The notes: generated by a model from the letters alone, not told the origin. Counted from the stretch's first letter, positions 28,905 through 38,986 are shown. The stretch: DNA of 64,000 nucleotides from Bradyrhizobium sp. CCBAU 51765 (GCF_015291725.1 NZ_CP030038.1:7119001-7183000); one strand, 5' to 3'. Made by a program: numbers and translations.

Positions 28905-29834
28905 TCAATGTCCCCAGCGAAGAGCTAGCGGGTTGAGCTCGTGCGCAAGCTCGATCAATCCAGCTCTCGTCGCCGGATGGAGGCCATCGAGCGGATGCCG
29001 CACCGCTTCGCATTTGATCACACCACCTTCAGCCATGACGCTCTTGGCAGCGCGCAGGCCGCACTGGCGGTTCTCGAAATTGATGAGCGGGAGCACCTTT
29101 GCATAGGCAAGAGCGGCTTCCTGCCTGCGTCCCGCTTTGTGGTGATCGAGCACCGGGCGAAGCAGATCGGGCAGCAGCGCACTCGACATCGTTCCGGTCG
29201 CACCGGCGTCGAGGTCTGCCATCATGGTGATGGCCTCCTCCCCGTCAAAAGGACCAATGATGGCCTCCCCGCCGAGCTCGATCAGACTGCGCAACTTGGC
29301 AGCAGCAAACGGGACCTCGATCTTGAAATATCTGGCGAGCGGCACCTCACAAGCGAGGCGGACGAGAAACGGGACCGTCAATGTAACGCCGGAGAGCGGC
29401 GCGTCCTGGACCATGATTGGAATCCCTGCCGCGTCCGCGACCCGGCCGAAATGCCCAATCATGGCCCCGTCATCCGCCTTGAGGCTTGCACCATGATAAG
29501 GCGGCATCAGCATGAGGAGGCTTGCGCCACGTTCGGCCGCATAGCGGGCGCGTTGCACCGCAATCTGAGTGCTGAAATGGCTGCAGGTCACCATGACTGG
29601 CTTGCGGCCCGCGACATGCGAAAGACAGAGCTCGACTAGAATGTTGCGTTCTTGATCAGACAGCAGGAACTGCTCGGAATAGTTGGCTAGAATGCAGATT
29701 CCGTCCACGCCTTGATCGATCATGCAATCCAGCACGCGCCGCTGCCCTTGGAGATCGAGATCTCCAGCCTCCGTGAACGGCGTTGGAGCGACCGGGAACA
29801 AGCCGCGATAGATGGGAGTTTTCGCATTTCTCAT
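28905..29834 (-). CDS. DHDPS/NAL-family lyase or dehydratase
   Basis: From the ATG at 29834 the protein starts MRNAKTPIYRGLFPVAPTPF and has 309 residues with a TIM-barrel DapA-family pattern. The Schiff-base Lys is in ARYFKIEVP, and GLFPVAPTPF and SLLMLMPPY are the usual family blocks. The GxxGE-type motif of DapA is ILANYSEQFLLS, so substrate differs from classical DapA. Next to an aldehyde dehydrogenase of the KGSADH type, a dehydratase of a 2-keto-3-deoxy sugar acid (making 2-oxoglutarate semialdehyde) is the best inference. Confidence 0.8.
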   Translation of the reverse strand: MRNAKTPIYRGLFPVAPTPFTEAGDLDLQGQRRVLDCMIDQGVDGICILANYSEQFLLSDQERNILVELCLSHVAGRKPVMVTCSHFSTQIAVQRARYAAERGASLLMLMPPYHGASLKADDGAMIGHFGRVADAAGIPIMVQDAPLSGVTLTVPFLVRLACEVPLARYFKIEVPFAAAKLRSLIELGGEAIIGPFDGEEAITMMADLDAGATGTMSSALLPDLLRPVLDHHKAGRRQEAALAYAKVLPLINFENRQCGLRAAKSVMAEGGVIKCEAVRHPLDGLHPATRAGLIELAHELNPLALRWGH

Positions 29835-30010
29835 GTAGAGGATTCCAGACAGGTGGCGGTCACTTGCTGTCGAACGGGGGTCAGCCATCGCCAACATCTA
29901 AGGAGTGGCGCCGATACCGGCGCACTTTTTTGACAGATTGACTGGCGTGGCGTCACAAACGAGGTTGGTTTGAGGCTTTGCTCGCGTTGGACGCCGTTCG
30001 TGCCTCCTCA

Positions 30011-31162
30011 TTAAATCCAGCCAGGCGGCACCAGGTCGGTGAGGATGGCAAGACATTCAAACAGGAAGTAGCTTCCGAAGATCAGCTCGACGTTCTGGGC
30101 CGCATCGATATCGCGCACAATCGCCTTTCGGGTGAAGCAGCCGCCGGTGAGCATTCCAGGCGGGCGCGGGTCATCGGGAGTAGTCGGCGTCAGGTATTTC
30201 GAGATCAGCTGATTAACTGTGCGCTCCGCAAATATTCTATATTTGGCGCCCTGCTCAGGCCCAAGCGCGGATGCGAGGCGCAGCGCCGCGGCAGCAGCGA
30301 TAGCAGTGGCCGCAGTATCCCTGCTGGTGTTGGGGATCGCCGGATCGTCGAAATCCCAGAAGGCAATGAGATCCGCAGGCACATGATCGATCCACCAGTC
30401 AAGAAGGCGCACGGCGTAGTCGCGCCATAGCGGTTCGTCCGGGCGGACCATGGTGGCGTGAGCCGTGTAGAGCATCGCCCATCCCTGCGCCCGGCCCCAG
30501 GTGCTGATATCGCTATATCCCTTATGCGTGTGCGTTCTGAGCACCTTGCCGGTGTGTGGATCAAGGGTGGAAGACTGGATAACTGAATTGTCCTGCCGTA
30601 CGTGGATCTCGAGGACACGCCGCATATGTGCATTGGCGACCTCCTCCATCCGAGCATCGGAAAGCTCTTCCGCGGCCCAATAGAGCAGGCCTGTCGCCTG
30701 AAGGGAGTCGATGCTGCTCTCGGAGGCTCCGACTGCGCTCGCCTCCTCGGCATCCCTGCCCAACGGTATCAGTCCGAGGTGTGGATCGAACATATCACGA
30801 AGCGACCTTGCAGCTGTCAGAGCCACCTCGCGCGCGTTTTCGTCCTCGAACAGGATGCTGCCGAGGGCGCCAGCATGATAGAAGCCGAAACCCTTGAAGG
30901 CCGTAAGCCGCTCGGCACGCGGCAACATTCGGCTTAGCGCAGCACGCGCGTCTTCGATTGGGAACTGCCTGGGATCAGCGAGATGCGCGAGCCAAAGCTC
31001 GCCGACAAAGGCCCCGCCGGTCCAATCACCATCGGGCGTATACGTCCATGTTCCATCGGCAACACTCGCCCAGTGTGGCAAGCCCGAGCGTGCAGTGTCC
31101 CTGGTCTTGGCAATGCGCTTCAGCATGCGCTCGCGCGCGAGCAGATATTGGCGTTCCGTCAT
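30011..31162 (-). CDS. GH88/GH105-like unsaturated glycuronyl hydrolase
   Basis: The 383-residue protein has the alpha/alpha-barrel pattern of the GH88 family: LPHWASVADGTWTYTPDGDW and WTGGAFVGELWLAHL near the N-terminus, SSIDSLQATGLLYWAAEEL, THKGYSDISTWGRAQGWAML, and WDFDDPAIPNTSRDTAATA. The Asp in the SIDSL and DTAA contexts correspond to usual catalytic/binding positions. Such enzymes open unsaturated uronic-acid sugars made by lyases. The likely product would feed the keto-deoxy sugar acid lyase next door. No signal peptide is seen, so it should act in the cytoplasm. Confidence 0.7.
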   Translation of the reverse strand: MTERQYLLARERMLKRIAKTRDTARSGLPHWASVADGTWTYTPDGDWTGGAFVGELWLAHLADPRQFPIEDARAALSRMLPRAERLTAFKGFGFYHAGALGSILFEDENAREVALTAARSLRDMFDPHLGLIPLGRDAEEASAVGASESSIDSLQATGLLYWAAEELSDARMEEVANAHMRRVLEIHVRQDNSVIQSSTLDPHTGKVLRTHTHKGYSDISTWGRAQGWAMLYTAHATMVRPDEPLWRDYAVRLLDWWIDHVPADLIAFWDFDDPAIPNTSRDTAATAIAAAAALRLASALGPEQGAKYRIFAERTVNQLISKYLTPTTPDDPRPPGMLTGGCFTRKAIVRDIDAAQNVELIFGSYFLFECLAILTDLVPPGWI

Positions 31163-31411
31163 GGCTTCTGGTCCAACATAAAACTCGCCGCGCGGCTTTG
31201 GCCTGGCGGCAACTGAAAGCTCTTTACCAACAGGTCCTGGCCCGGCGTGAACGGTTAATGTTCACCAGACTTCCAAGCGTGCGCTAGGTTGCATCGCTGC
31301 CGAGGAGCACGCCTCGTCAGCAACACCGCAGGGAAAGCCGCGCGCAAGTTGATGCCGATCACCATGCCTCCTGACGTAAGCGCGCCACTTTCGAGAAGTC
31401 ACTTTGGTCGT

Positions 31412-32614
31412 TCAGTGATGCGAGTCCGCAGCGCCGATGGCGCCCGTATCGTAAAGATGCTTCAATTTCCTGGCGTCATAGCCCAGCTCTTTCAGAATCT
31501 CTTCCGTTTGCGCACCGAGCTTTTGCGGGGGTAAACGCACGTCCGGCTGCTCGCCGTCGTAGCGCACGGGATGGCTGACGAGGGTGATGGGAGTTCCAGT
31601 CGCGCCGGTCACGACCTGGAAATTTCTGTTGTGCGCAATCTGCGGATCCGCAACGACGTCGGCATAATCGTTCACCGCAGCGTGCCAAATTCCGCGCGCC
31701 TCGAACAAGGCGATGCATTCGGTGGTTGTGCGTTTGGCGACACTGGGCGCAATCATGGCTGAGGCCTCGTCCCGCCGGCGATAAGCCTCCTCGTCAGGAA
31801 TTCGCTGGTCGACCGGAAGGCCAAGCGCGTCTGAGAGCGCCTCCAGCGATCCCAAAGAGATCGCAATGTGTCCATCGCGTGTCGCATAGATGCCGTAGGG
31901 CGCGCCGTAGTACCAGCCCGCCACCGGACCCGGCTGACGGACGTCGTCAGGCCTTTGGCCGTTCAAGTAGCAGGTAAAAGATTCCATCTGTAGGTCGAGC
32001 GCAGCCGACAGTAGGCTTACATCGACGCGGCAGCCCCGCCCCGTGCGCGCCTTCCTCACCAGGGCAGCCAGGATGCCCGCCGCAAACAAGGCGGCGCCGT
32101 GATGATCAATGGCAGAAACGCCCACAGCCCGCGGCCCCTGCTCGCGACTTCCGGTGATCATCGCAAGTCCTGATAGGGCCTGGATCAAGAGATCCTGGCC
32201 TGGGCGGTTGACGTAGGGCCCATCAGGACCGTAGCCGGAGGCAGCCGCATAGATGATCTGCGGATTGATCTTTTTTGCATCTTCGTAGCCGAGACCAAGC
32301 TTGTCGAGCACACCCGGGCGGAAGTTCTCTGCGATCACATCCGATTTCGCGATCAGTTGCCTGGCGATGACGACGGCTTCGGGTTTTTTCAGATCGAGCG
32401 TGAGGCTGCGCTTGTTGCGGTTGCCCGTGAGAAGCAACATTGACTGGCCATCAACCCGCTTGTCCGCCCCGCCCCACTTCCTCTGAAAGGCCCCTCCGGG
32501 CGGCTCCACGGCGATCACGTCCGCACCGAGGTCGGCGAGAAACTGCACGCCGACCGGACCCATCAGAAAGTGATTGAGGCTGAGGACACGAATGCCCTTC
32601 AAAAGATCGACCAT
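31412..32614 (-). CDS. Family III (CaiB/BaiF) CoA transferase
   Basis: I place the start at MVDLLKGIRVLSLNHFLMGP (32614); an in-frame start at 32662 would add 16 residues. The protein shows the family order: NHFLMGPVGVQFLADLGADV, IAVEPPGGAFQRKWGGADKR, the nucleophile-region ENFRPGVLDKLGLGYEDAK, and YAAASGYGPDGPY with the end of a typical CaiB fold. Family III enzymes move CoA between carboxylic acids. It is the first gene of the catabolic operon, and a perfect 18-bp operator lies just upstream. Confidence 0.85.
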   Translation of the reverse strand: MVDLLKGIRVLSLNHFLMGPVGVQFLADLGADVIAVEPPGGAFQRKWGGADKRVDGQSMLLLTGNRNKRSLTLDLKKPEAVVIARQLIAKSDVIAENFRPGVLDKLGLGYEDAKKINPQIIYAAASGYGPDGPYVNRPGQDLLIQALSGLAMITGSREQGPRAVGVSAIDHHGAALFAAGILAALVRKARTGRGCRVDVSLLSAALDLQMESFTCYLNGQRPDDVRQPGPVAGWYYGAPYGIYATRDGHIAISLGSLEALSDALGLPVDQRIPDEEAYRRRDEASAMIAPSVAKRTTTECIALFEARGIWHAAVNDYADVVADPQIAHNRNFQVVTGATGTPITLVSHPVRYDGEQPDVRLPPQKLGAQTEEILKELGYDARKLKHLYDTGAIGAADSHH

Positions 32615-32664
32615 ACGTCCTTGCTTTCGGTTTTGCCTGAAATCGAGCTGCTTGGCGCTCAATT

Positions 32665-32682
32665 TCTGAAATCGATTTCAGA
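32665..32682. promoter_or_regulatory. LacI-type operator between the CoA transferase and lacI genes
   Basis: TCTGAAATCGATTTCAGA is a perfect 18-bp palindrome in the divergent promoter region of the CoA transferase operon and the LacI-family regulator. The same sequence recurs perfectly at 38764-38781 and imperfectly at 33981-33998 and 38929-38946, so it is probably the regulator's binding site. Confidence 0.8.
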
Positions 32683-32875
32683 GTTAGGCCGCGCAAGAAC
32701 CGGAGTCAAGCGAATAACCAACTTTTGAATGAGATTCGCTTCCCCCGCTCGATGCGCATGAGAGGGCCAGAAATAGCGCCGACGGCCCGTATACAGGGCT
32801 TGAGAAGGTGGCGCTCGTGATGGTTTAACCCTTTTGAGGGGGTGACCCTCTCCTTCTCTTGGTTGACCAACGCAA

Positions 32876-33967
32876 ATGGACAAGAAACCTGTAATCGCGC
32901 CAAAAGGCCGCCAGCAGCCGCGCGTGAAGATCGAGGACGTTGCTCGGAAGGCAAATGTGTCGCCGGCGACGGTATCGCGGGTGCTCAATCACCCCGATAT
33001 CGTACGGCCGGAGCTTCGCGACAGGGTCATGCGGCATATCAATGACCTCGCCTACACGCGCGATAGCGCAGCCAGAGCATTAAAATCGGGACGCATGCGG
33101 ACCGTCGGCGTCATCGTTCCGACGCTGGCGCTCGGTATCTTTGCAGAAGGGGTCGAAGCGCTCCAGAACCGCCTCAGCGAAAGCGGCTACACGCTTTTCA
33201 TTGCGAATTCGCAATATGACCAGCGGCGTGAACTTCAGGAACTTCAAAGTCTCATTGAACGTGGCATCGATGGAATCGTGCTGGTCGGAGCTTCCCACGG
33301 ACGGGAGCTGAGGAGCCTGATCGAACAGGCAGGCGTTCCCGTCATCACCACCTATGTTGCCAAGGCCGGCGGCGGCATCCCCGCGATCGGAATCGACAAC
33401 GAAAGCGCCACCCGCGAGATGACAGAGTATCTGCTAAGGCTTGGACACGTCCGTTTCGGCGCAATTGCCAACGTTGTTGCTGCGTCAAACGACAGATCCC
33501 GCGCCAGGCTCGAGGGAATTCAGCGCGCGCTCTCGGACGCCGGCCTCGCGCTCAAGCCAACCCAGATCGTCAAGGCCGATTATTCGCTTGCCCAAGGCCG
33601 TAGTGCCCTTCGTCAACTCCTCACCGATCATCCGGACACGACAGCAGTCATCTGCACCACCGACACGCTTGCCATCGGTGCAATGGCAGAGGCTCGCAAG
33701 ATGGGTCTGGCCGTACCGGCCACGCTTTCCATCACAGGATTTGACGATGTGGAGCTGGCGGCGCAAATGGACCCGCCGCTCACAACGGTCAGTGTTCCGG
33801 CAGCAGAAATCGGCCGGGGAGCCGCCGATTATCTCATCAATGCCATCGCTGGAAGTCCTGTCCCGAGAAGTGTCGTGTTGCCTTATCGGCTGGTCATGCG
33901 CTCATCGAGCGCGCCGCCGCGGTCCGGCGTCCGTCCCGCCCGGCGCGGGCGCAGGCGAGATCATTGA
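32876..33967 (+). CDS. LacI-family transcriptional regulator
   Basis: The 363-residue protein starts MDKKPVIAPKGRQQPRVKIE and carries the LacI HTH IEDVARKANVSPATVSRVLN with hinge helix SAARALKSGR. The periplasmic-binding-like effector domain follows (VGVIVPTLALGIFAEGVEAL to ITGFDDVELA). The C-terminal tail is Arg-rich and short of recognisable function. It is divergent from the CoA transferase operon with a palindrome between them. It likely represses the catabolic operons until a sugar-acid or related effector binds. Confidence 0.9.
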   Translation: MDKKPVIAPKGRQQPRVKIEDVARKANVSPATVSRVLNHPDIVRPELRDRVMRHINDLAYTRDSAARALKSGRMRTVGVIVPTLALGIFAEGVEALQNRLSESGYTLFIANSQYDQRRELQELQSLIERGIDGIVLVGASHGRELRSLIEQAGVPVITTYVAKAGGGIPAIGIDNESATREMTEYLLRLGHVRFGAIANVVAASNDRSRARLEGIQRALSDAGLALKPTQIVKADYSLAQGRSALRQLLTDHPDTTAVICTTDTLAIGAMAEARKMGLAVPATLSITGFDDVELAAQMDPPLTTVSVPAAEIGRGAADYLINAIAGSPVPRSVVLPYRLVMRSSSAPPRSGVRPARRGRRRDH

Positions 33968-33980
33968 TCGGGCTCCGGTT

Positions 33981-33998
33981 CTTGAAATCCGTTTCAGA
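33981..33998. promoter_or_regulatory. Imperfect copy of the LacI-type operator after lacI
   Basis: CTTGAAATCCGTTTCAGA matches the 18-bp palindrome at 14 positions. It lies 14 bp after the lacI stop and before the convergent end of the CehA-like gene, an odd place for an operator. It could be an auxiliary site for looping or a relic. Confidence 0.5.
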
Positions 33999-34121
33999 AC
34001 GGTGGGCTATCCTTCGCGCCGAGGGACCCGGTGAGGCATTCCATTTCACCAATCGCCCGTCAGCAACTTTGCTGAGCATGCGACGCGCGCCTGCACGACC
34101 ATCAACCGAACTAGAGGCTTC

Positions 34122-36758
34122 TCAATGCTCGCGTTCAACGTGAACGGAATGAACGGGCGCGTGATGGTGGCTGGCGCCGAGTTCGTGCAGTCTATGATGC
34201 AAGCGATGATGCGCAAGCTCCAGGGCAGCTCGCAGTCGCGCGTGTCGCGCTTCATCGGACTTGGGAGCAAGCGTGTCCATATAGGCGATCGATCCCTCGA
34301 TTTGTGCAAGGACCGAGACTGCATCCGCGGTGGCAAAGATGGGCATCTCGCCTACTTTGACATATACCGCACTGGTGTGCGCCGCAATGTCGGCCTCGCG
34401 TCCGGCGACACTGCCCCGAGCGCGCAGTGCGATCCAACATGAATCGCTAATGGGCACGGAGAGCTGCCCCTTGCACGATAAGCCCCCGCATCGAATCTCC
34501 TCGAGGACCGTGCCGTTACATATGAGCTCCACTCGTGCCGGCGGAACGCTGACTGATTCAATCCGCCAGTTGATCGTGAGGGTGCCGCCTGAACGGGGAA
34601 GGACCACCGTGCCTCCAGGGCGGCGTCCTTCAACGATCATCTCAACCAGAGGCCCGACCGTGATGAACGTGTCCCCGCTGCGCACGGCATCCATCCAGTT
34701 GCGATACGTGAAGTCGCGTTGGCCCAGCCGCACATAGGTCCGCGAGCCCCCGAGGAGTGCGGCCGCGTCCATCTTGTCGGAGCCGGCCACCAGCGGCAGA
34801 TGGCACCCGATATTGAGGTAGCGATACCAGTCGGCAAGACCAAATGCGCTGATCTGCGCGGTCCGCGGGTTGAACGACATCATTTCGATGGCGTCAACAA
34901 GGCCGAGCACAATATCGGCCGCACGTTCCGCCTGCGGGTTCGGCGCATGCGGCATCACGACCAGGCCCCCTTGCTGACGGCAGCGCTCCGCCCAGTCGGC
35001 CATGGTCGCTTCCAGAACATGGCCGATCGCAGCTTCGTTGGACCCGCCGCAGGAGAGCGGATTGATCATCTCACCTTCGTAGCCGAGCAGCGATATGTGC
35101 CCCAGAACCTGCATCCGGTTCTCCGTGCCGACCCGAACCAGGAATTCCCCGTCCCCGCCGAAATCCTTTGCCCCGATCGTCGTGCGCCCGTCGAAATCGG
35201 CGACGTTGGTGAATAGCTCGCCCCACTGTGCGGCGAGCAGGTTGACGACGTTGACATCCTCCGCCTTGCCCTCAAGCAGCGCCGTCTGCGGGCTCAGGAA
35301 ATGAACGTGCGTATCAGAGCTGACCCATCCCTCTTCGCGCCAGCGCAGCACACGGTCGAGCTCAAAGGTGAGATTGTCCGTCGTTGCGGTGATTTCGACG
35401 ATGGTGCGCAGCGGGCGCACCTCAAAACCCCTGCTGATCTCTACGAACACGGGCCCGAGCGGCAGGTCCGCCTCGCAGCTGCCGTCCACGTAGGCGTACT
35501 GGTTCAGCCCATTGGCAAATTCGCCCGAAAAGTCCTCGAACCTGCCAGTATTGACCTTGCGGTGATGTCCCTTGGGTGGCAGATACTCTCCGTGCGCACC
35601 ATGGACATGCAGCCGCGCGGCAACACGCACCCCGCTGCCCTTCTCCACGATGCGGATCTTGACCGGCCTTGTGGCCGGTTCGACTGCGGCCACATTAAGC
35701 GAGGCGCCGCCTTCGTTACCGCCGCCTTCCAACGATCGAAGCTCGAACATATGCAAGCGGCCATCGTCGGAGCGCAGATAGAGCCTTGCGTCGGGATGCG
35801 CGGAGTACTCAACGATGACTTCGTTGGCGGAGCGCACGGGTTGCACATCAACTTTGGCGCCCAGCCAATCCGCTCTGGAGTACTCGAGCACTGCCCGGGC
35901 CGAGATGACTGTGCCGAGGTCCATGCCGATCTGCTCGCCTCGATCGTCGACATCGAGCTCGCCAAGCTTATTGAGATGAGCCCCGGGCGGCAGCCTTACC
36001 TTCAGCTTGCGACGGCCCTGGAGGCGCAACGGGTGCTGGGTGAGCGTGGTCGTGGTCACCGCAAAGACAAGCGAGATTTCCTGTTCCGCGTGCAAGCTTA
36101 GCGCCGAAAGCTCCTTGTCCGGATAGGGGTTCGGGAGCGCGTAAAGCCACAGGTTCTCACCTTGTCGATCCATGCGTCCCGATTGGGTGCGGGCCTCGCC
36201 CTGGAAGAAGCACGCCCCCGGCCCTCTGCCGAGTATAAAGTCCTCGCCCGTGCTTGCATGCACGATGGGGCCGCGTAGCGGCAGGGCGGCGAACGCACTC
36301 GCACTCCAGGAGATGTGGTTCTGCTGGATCGCGAAGCGGCGCAGCACCGGCACGTCGGTCTCGCTGCCGTCGGCATAGCGGAGCCCGTATGTCGCCACCC
36401 GGTCGCCGAGTGGATTACCTTCAACAGGCAGCGTAGCAGGGCCGATCTCTCCGAAACCCTCGGGACTTGTACTGGGGCGGTCTGCGACCACTTGCACGAA
36501 CAGCACATAGCTCGCCGTTGCCCGCGGCAACGCAATTACGGCAGGAGAGGCCCCGGGGCGCAGTTCCAGCACATCCGGCCCTGTTTCGGTGCCGAACAGA
36601 AAGGGCATGCCGCGATGAGTCTGGAGCCCACGAAGCGAATCGATCCAGCCCGTATCACCCGGGCGGGCCGCGAACCCTTCACCCGTATTTGCGCGCCTGG
36701 CGTTGAAATATCGCTTCAGGTCCACAGGCGTGAAGTGCGGCGATGAAGGTGTTTTCAT
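34122..36758 (-). CDS. CehA/McbA-family metallohydrolase-like protein
   Basis: Starting at MKTPSSPHFTPVDLKRYFNA the product is 878 residues. The N-terminal half is beta-rich. The C-terminal half carries a PHP-like domain with the metal motif SSDTHVHFLSPQTALLEG, then VVMPHAPNPQAERAADIVLG, and VAGSDKMDAAALLGGSRTYV. These fit the CehA/McbA family, whose founding members hydrolyse the carbamate carbaryl. The natural substrate here is unknown. The His-rich C-terminus (HHRLHHRLHELGASHHH) is unusual. It follows the MFS transporter gene in the same orientation and may use a substrate imported by it. Confidence 0.75.
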   Translation of the reverse strand: MKTPSSPHFTPVDLKRYFNARRANTGEGFAARPGDTGWIDSLRGLQTHRGMPFLFGTETGPDVLELRPGASPAVIALPRATASYVLFVQVVADRPSTSPEGFGEIGPATLPVEGNPLGDRVATYGLRYADGSETDVPVLRRFAIQQNHISWSASAFAALPLRGPIVHASTGEDFILGRGPGACFFQGEARTQSGRMDRQGENLWLYALPNPYPDKELSALSLHAEQEISLVFAVTTTTLTQHPLRLQGRRKLKVRLPPGAHLNKLGELDVDDRGEQIGMDLGTVISARAVLEYSRADWLGAKVDVQPVRSANEVIVEYSAHPDARLYLRSDDGRLHMFELRSLEGGGNEGGASLNVAAVEPATRPVKIRIVEKGSGVRVAARLHVHGAHGEYLPPKGHHRKVNTGRFEDFSGEFANGLNQYAYVDGSCEADLPLGPVFVEISRGFEVRPLRTIVEITATTDNLTFELDRVLRWREEGWVSSDTHVHFLSPQTALLEGKAEDVNVVNLLAAQWGELFTNVADFDGRTTIGAKDFGGDGEFLVRVGTENRMQVLGHISLLGYEGEMINPLSCGGSNEAAIGHVLEATMADWAERCRQQGGLVVMPHAPNPQAERAADIVLGLVDAIEMMSFNPRTAQISAFGLADWYRYLNIGCHLPLVAGSDKMDAAALLGGSRTYVRLGQRDFTYRNWMDAVRSGDTFITVGPLVEMIVEGRRPGGTVVLPRSGGTLTINWRIESVSVPPARVELICNGTVLEEIRCGGLSCKGQLSVPISDSCWIALRARGSVAGREADIAAHTSAVYVKVGEMPIFATADAVSVLAQIEGSIAYMDTLAPKSDEARHARLRAALELAHHRLHHRLHELGASHHHAPVHSVHVEREH

Positions 36759-36950
36759 GCTTCGAACTCGAGCTTCAGGAACTCTGGTGCCGCGCAAGCA
36801 GTCTTTGTCTTGTGAATGACTGCTCGCGCAAGGACGCTTGCGCCAATCCCATGCTCATGCCCAGCATGAAGGGATACGCGCGAACCCTTATGTTTTGCAC
36901 CTGATGCGAACACTTTGCGTCTGTCGCGGCGAAGCGCAGGGGCAGAGTGC

Positions 36951-38276
36951 TCATTCACCGATGTAGAGGCGGCCGCGCTTCTTGGCGATCTGGTAGACCA
37001 GCACGCTCAGGAGCGCGATCAACGATCCGTAGACGGGAAACATCCAGGCGATGTGCTCGCGTTGCAACCAGACCAGCAGATAGGGTGACGTCCCGCCAAA
37101 CAGAGAGACGCCGAGCGCATAGCCGAGAGCCACTCCGGTGGTCCGCACGGCGCGCGGCATCAGCGTTGTCGCGATGAAGTTATAGAGGGCCATGTTGAAG
37201 CCCACGATCGCGCCACCGAACACCGTGACAAAGAAGAACGTGACGATGCCCTTTTCCGAATAGAGCAGTGTCAGGAAGAAGCATGGGATGAGCAACAGGC
37301 GCAGCAGCGTGAACGCGCGCGAGGGTCGTACCTTGTCTGCGAAAGCGCCGACAAGAGGCGCCGTTGACATCCAGATCAGGACCATCAGCGTCATAATCCC
37401 GTACACATACGTGCTGTTCTCCTTGAAGACCGTGTTGGCCATGTTGGGCAGACCGGTGTTCCACGCATAGTTGGCGATCTGCACCGAGCCGATCACCAGG
37501 ATGACGGCGAGCAGCGAAAGGCGGACGCTCCATAGCGTTTTCCACACACCGCCAGTCGTTTCCTGAATGCGCGAAGACTCGTCTTGCCGATGCATGGCTC
37601 GGTTGATCAAGGTTTCCGGCACCGTCGTGCGGAGATAGATGATCAAAAGGCCCAGCAGGCCACCGACCGCAAAGGGTATGCGCCAGGCCCACTCGCGCAT
37701 GGCTTCAGGTGCGACCGAGGCGCTCACCAGGAAGGCAACGAGGCTCGATCCAAGATTTCCTAACTGGATGAATGTGCCACCAATCAGACCGAGGTAGTGT
37801 CCCTCCTTTCCAGGTGGCGCCAATTCAATTGCAATGGCGTTGGCGACACCAGCCTCAGCGCCAGTGGCAAGCCCCTGAATGAGCCGCATGATCAGCAGCG
37901 CTATCGCCGCCGTGACGCCGAGGTCCTTGTAGGTGGGCAGCAAGGATATCAAAAGCGAGCAAACCGCCATGGCCGTAACCGAAATCAACATCACGCGCTT
38001 GTGGCTGATGCGATCTGCGACCGGCCCCAGCAAAGCCGCGCCCAGCGGTCGAGCGCAAAAACCCGCCCCGTACACGGCCAGCCCCGCTAGCAGCGAGGTG
38101 GTGGGATCATCGGAAGGGAAGAAGTGCGGCGAGAGAAACGCTGCCATTACGCCGTAGACATTCCAGTCGTACCACTCCAGCGCCACCCCTCCTCCAAGGC
38201 CAGCGGTCATCCGCTTGTTGGCAGTTTGCTTGTCAAGCTGGATGGATACAGCGCTGGGCTGAGCAATGATGTTCAT
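36951..38276 (-). CDS. MFS transporter, metabolite:H+ symporter type
   Basis: The 441-residue protein has about 12 membrane segments and the MHS-family start GGGVALEWYDWNVYGVMAAF, the loop 2/3 motif GPVADRISHKRVM, and RLIQGLATGAEAGVANAIAI. These features place it with ProP, KgtP and shikimate-type transporters for small carboxylates and related solutes. It is probably the first gene of an operon with the CehA-like gene. Its promoter side (38277-38986) holds two operator copies. Confidence 0.9.
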   Translation of the reverse strand: MNIIAQPSAVSIQLDKQTANKRMTAGLGGGVALEWYDWNVYGVMAAFLSPHFFPSDDPTTSLLAGLAVYGAGFCARPLGAALLGPVADRISHKRVMLISVTAMAVCSLLISLLPTYKDLGVTAAIALLIMRLIQGLATGAEAGVANAIAIELAPPGKEGHYLGLIGGTFIQLGNLGSSLVAFLVSASVAPEAMREWAWRIPFAVGGLLGLLIIYLRTTVPETLINRAMHRQDESSRIQETTGGVWKTLWSVRLSLLAVILVIGSVQIANYAWNTGLPNMANTVFKENSTYVYGIMTLMVLIWMSTAPLVGAFADKVRPSRAFTLLRLLLIPCFFLTLLYSEKGIVTFFFVTVFGGAIVGFNMALYNFIATTLMPRAVRTTGVALGYALGVSLFGGTSPYLLVWLQREHIAWMFPVYGSLIALLSVLVYQIAKKRGRLYIGE

Positions 38277-38763
38277 GGGTCCTCGGACTCTATTGATGCG
38301 TTAATAATGTTGCGGGTCGCGCGAGAACGAGCAGCCGCTCGTCGGCTCAACTGCGCCCGTAGCGGCGGGGTCTACGAGAGCGGTGGCCTGGAGCAGGCCG
38401 GACCGAGGGAGCGCAGGCGCAAAAGGTGCCGGGGATGCCGGCGGAAAGCCCGCCTCGCTTCACGTATTTGCGAGTCCCGCCTCAGGATCGGCCATTGCAC
38501 GACCCTAATGCCGCAGGACGCCTCCATCATTGCCTCCGACTTGCGCGGCGGCTCGCGTAAAGCGCGCGCGACATTCCGTGCCATTCCCATGGCTTACCCT
38601 CCTCCTGTTGCTCTACGCGCGCTTCTGAAGAAGCTGATGTTCTCGTTGGACAGCGCGGCGCCAAATACCGCCGCAGCGTCGATGAGATCCTTCAGATGCG
38701 CCCCACTCTCGCCGGCCGCACGCTTCCGGTTTCCCGCATTTATCCGGCATTCAAACATCTGCA

Positions 38764-38781
38764 TCTGAAATCGATTTCAGA
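38764..38781. promoter_or_regulatory. LacI-type operator, perfect copy
   Basis: TCTGAAATCGATTTCAGA, identical to the palindrome at 32665-32682. It lies in the divergent region between the MFS transporter and enoyl-CoA hydratase genes. Confidence 0.8.
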
Positions 38782-38928
38782 ACCAATAAGAATTCGGATC
38801 TGGGGAGTCAAGCCGCTTTTTAAGGCTGAGGCCCGCCTCACGGGACACCGTCAGCCCGCCTCGAGCGAGTGGCGCCAGCGACGCGGAGGCTGATTCAGCC
38901 AAAACGGCTCCCAAAGAAGCGTCGTTGC

Positions 38929-38946
38929 TAAGAAATCGATTTCAGT
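38929..38946. promoter_or_regulatory. LacI-type operator, imperfect copy
   Basis: TAAGAAATCGATTTCAGT matches the palindrome at about 15 of 18 positions and lies 40 bp before the enoyl-CoA hydratase ATG. Confidence 0.65.
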
Positions 38947-38986
38947 TTATGCGCTGATTCTCATATTCCTTCAGGAGAACCGCTCC

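Larger units (their letters stand above)
38277..38986. other. Divergent promoter region between MFS and enoyl-CoA hydratase genes
   Basis: The 710-bp region holds no recognised gene; a minus-strand frame at 38372-38590 has no family features. It contains one perfect (38764-38781) and one imperfect (38929-38946) LacI-type operator, so it is likely the control region for both flanking transcripts. Confidence 0.6.
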
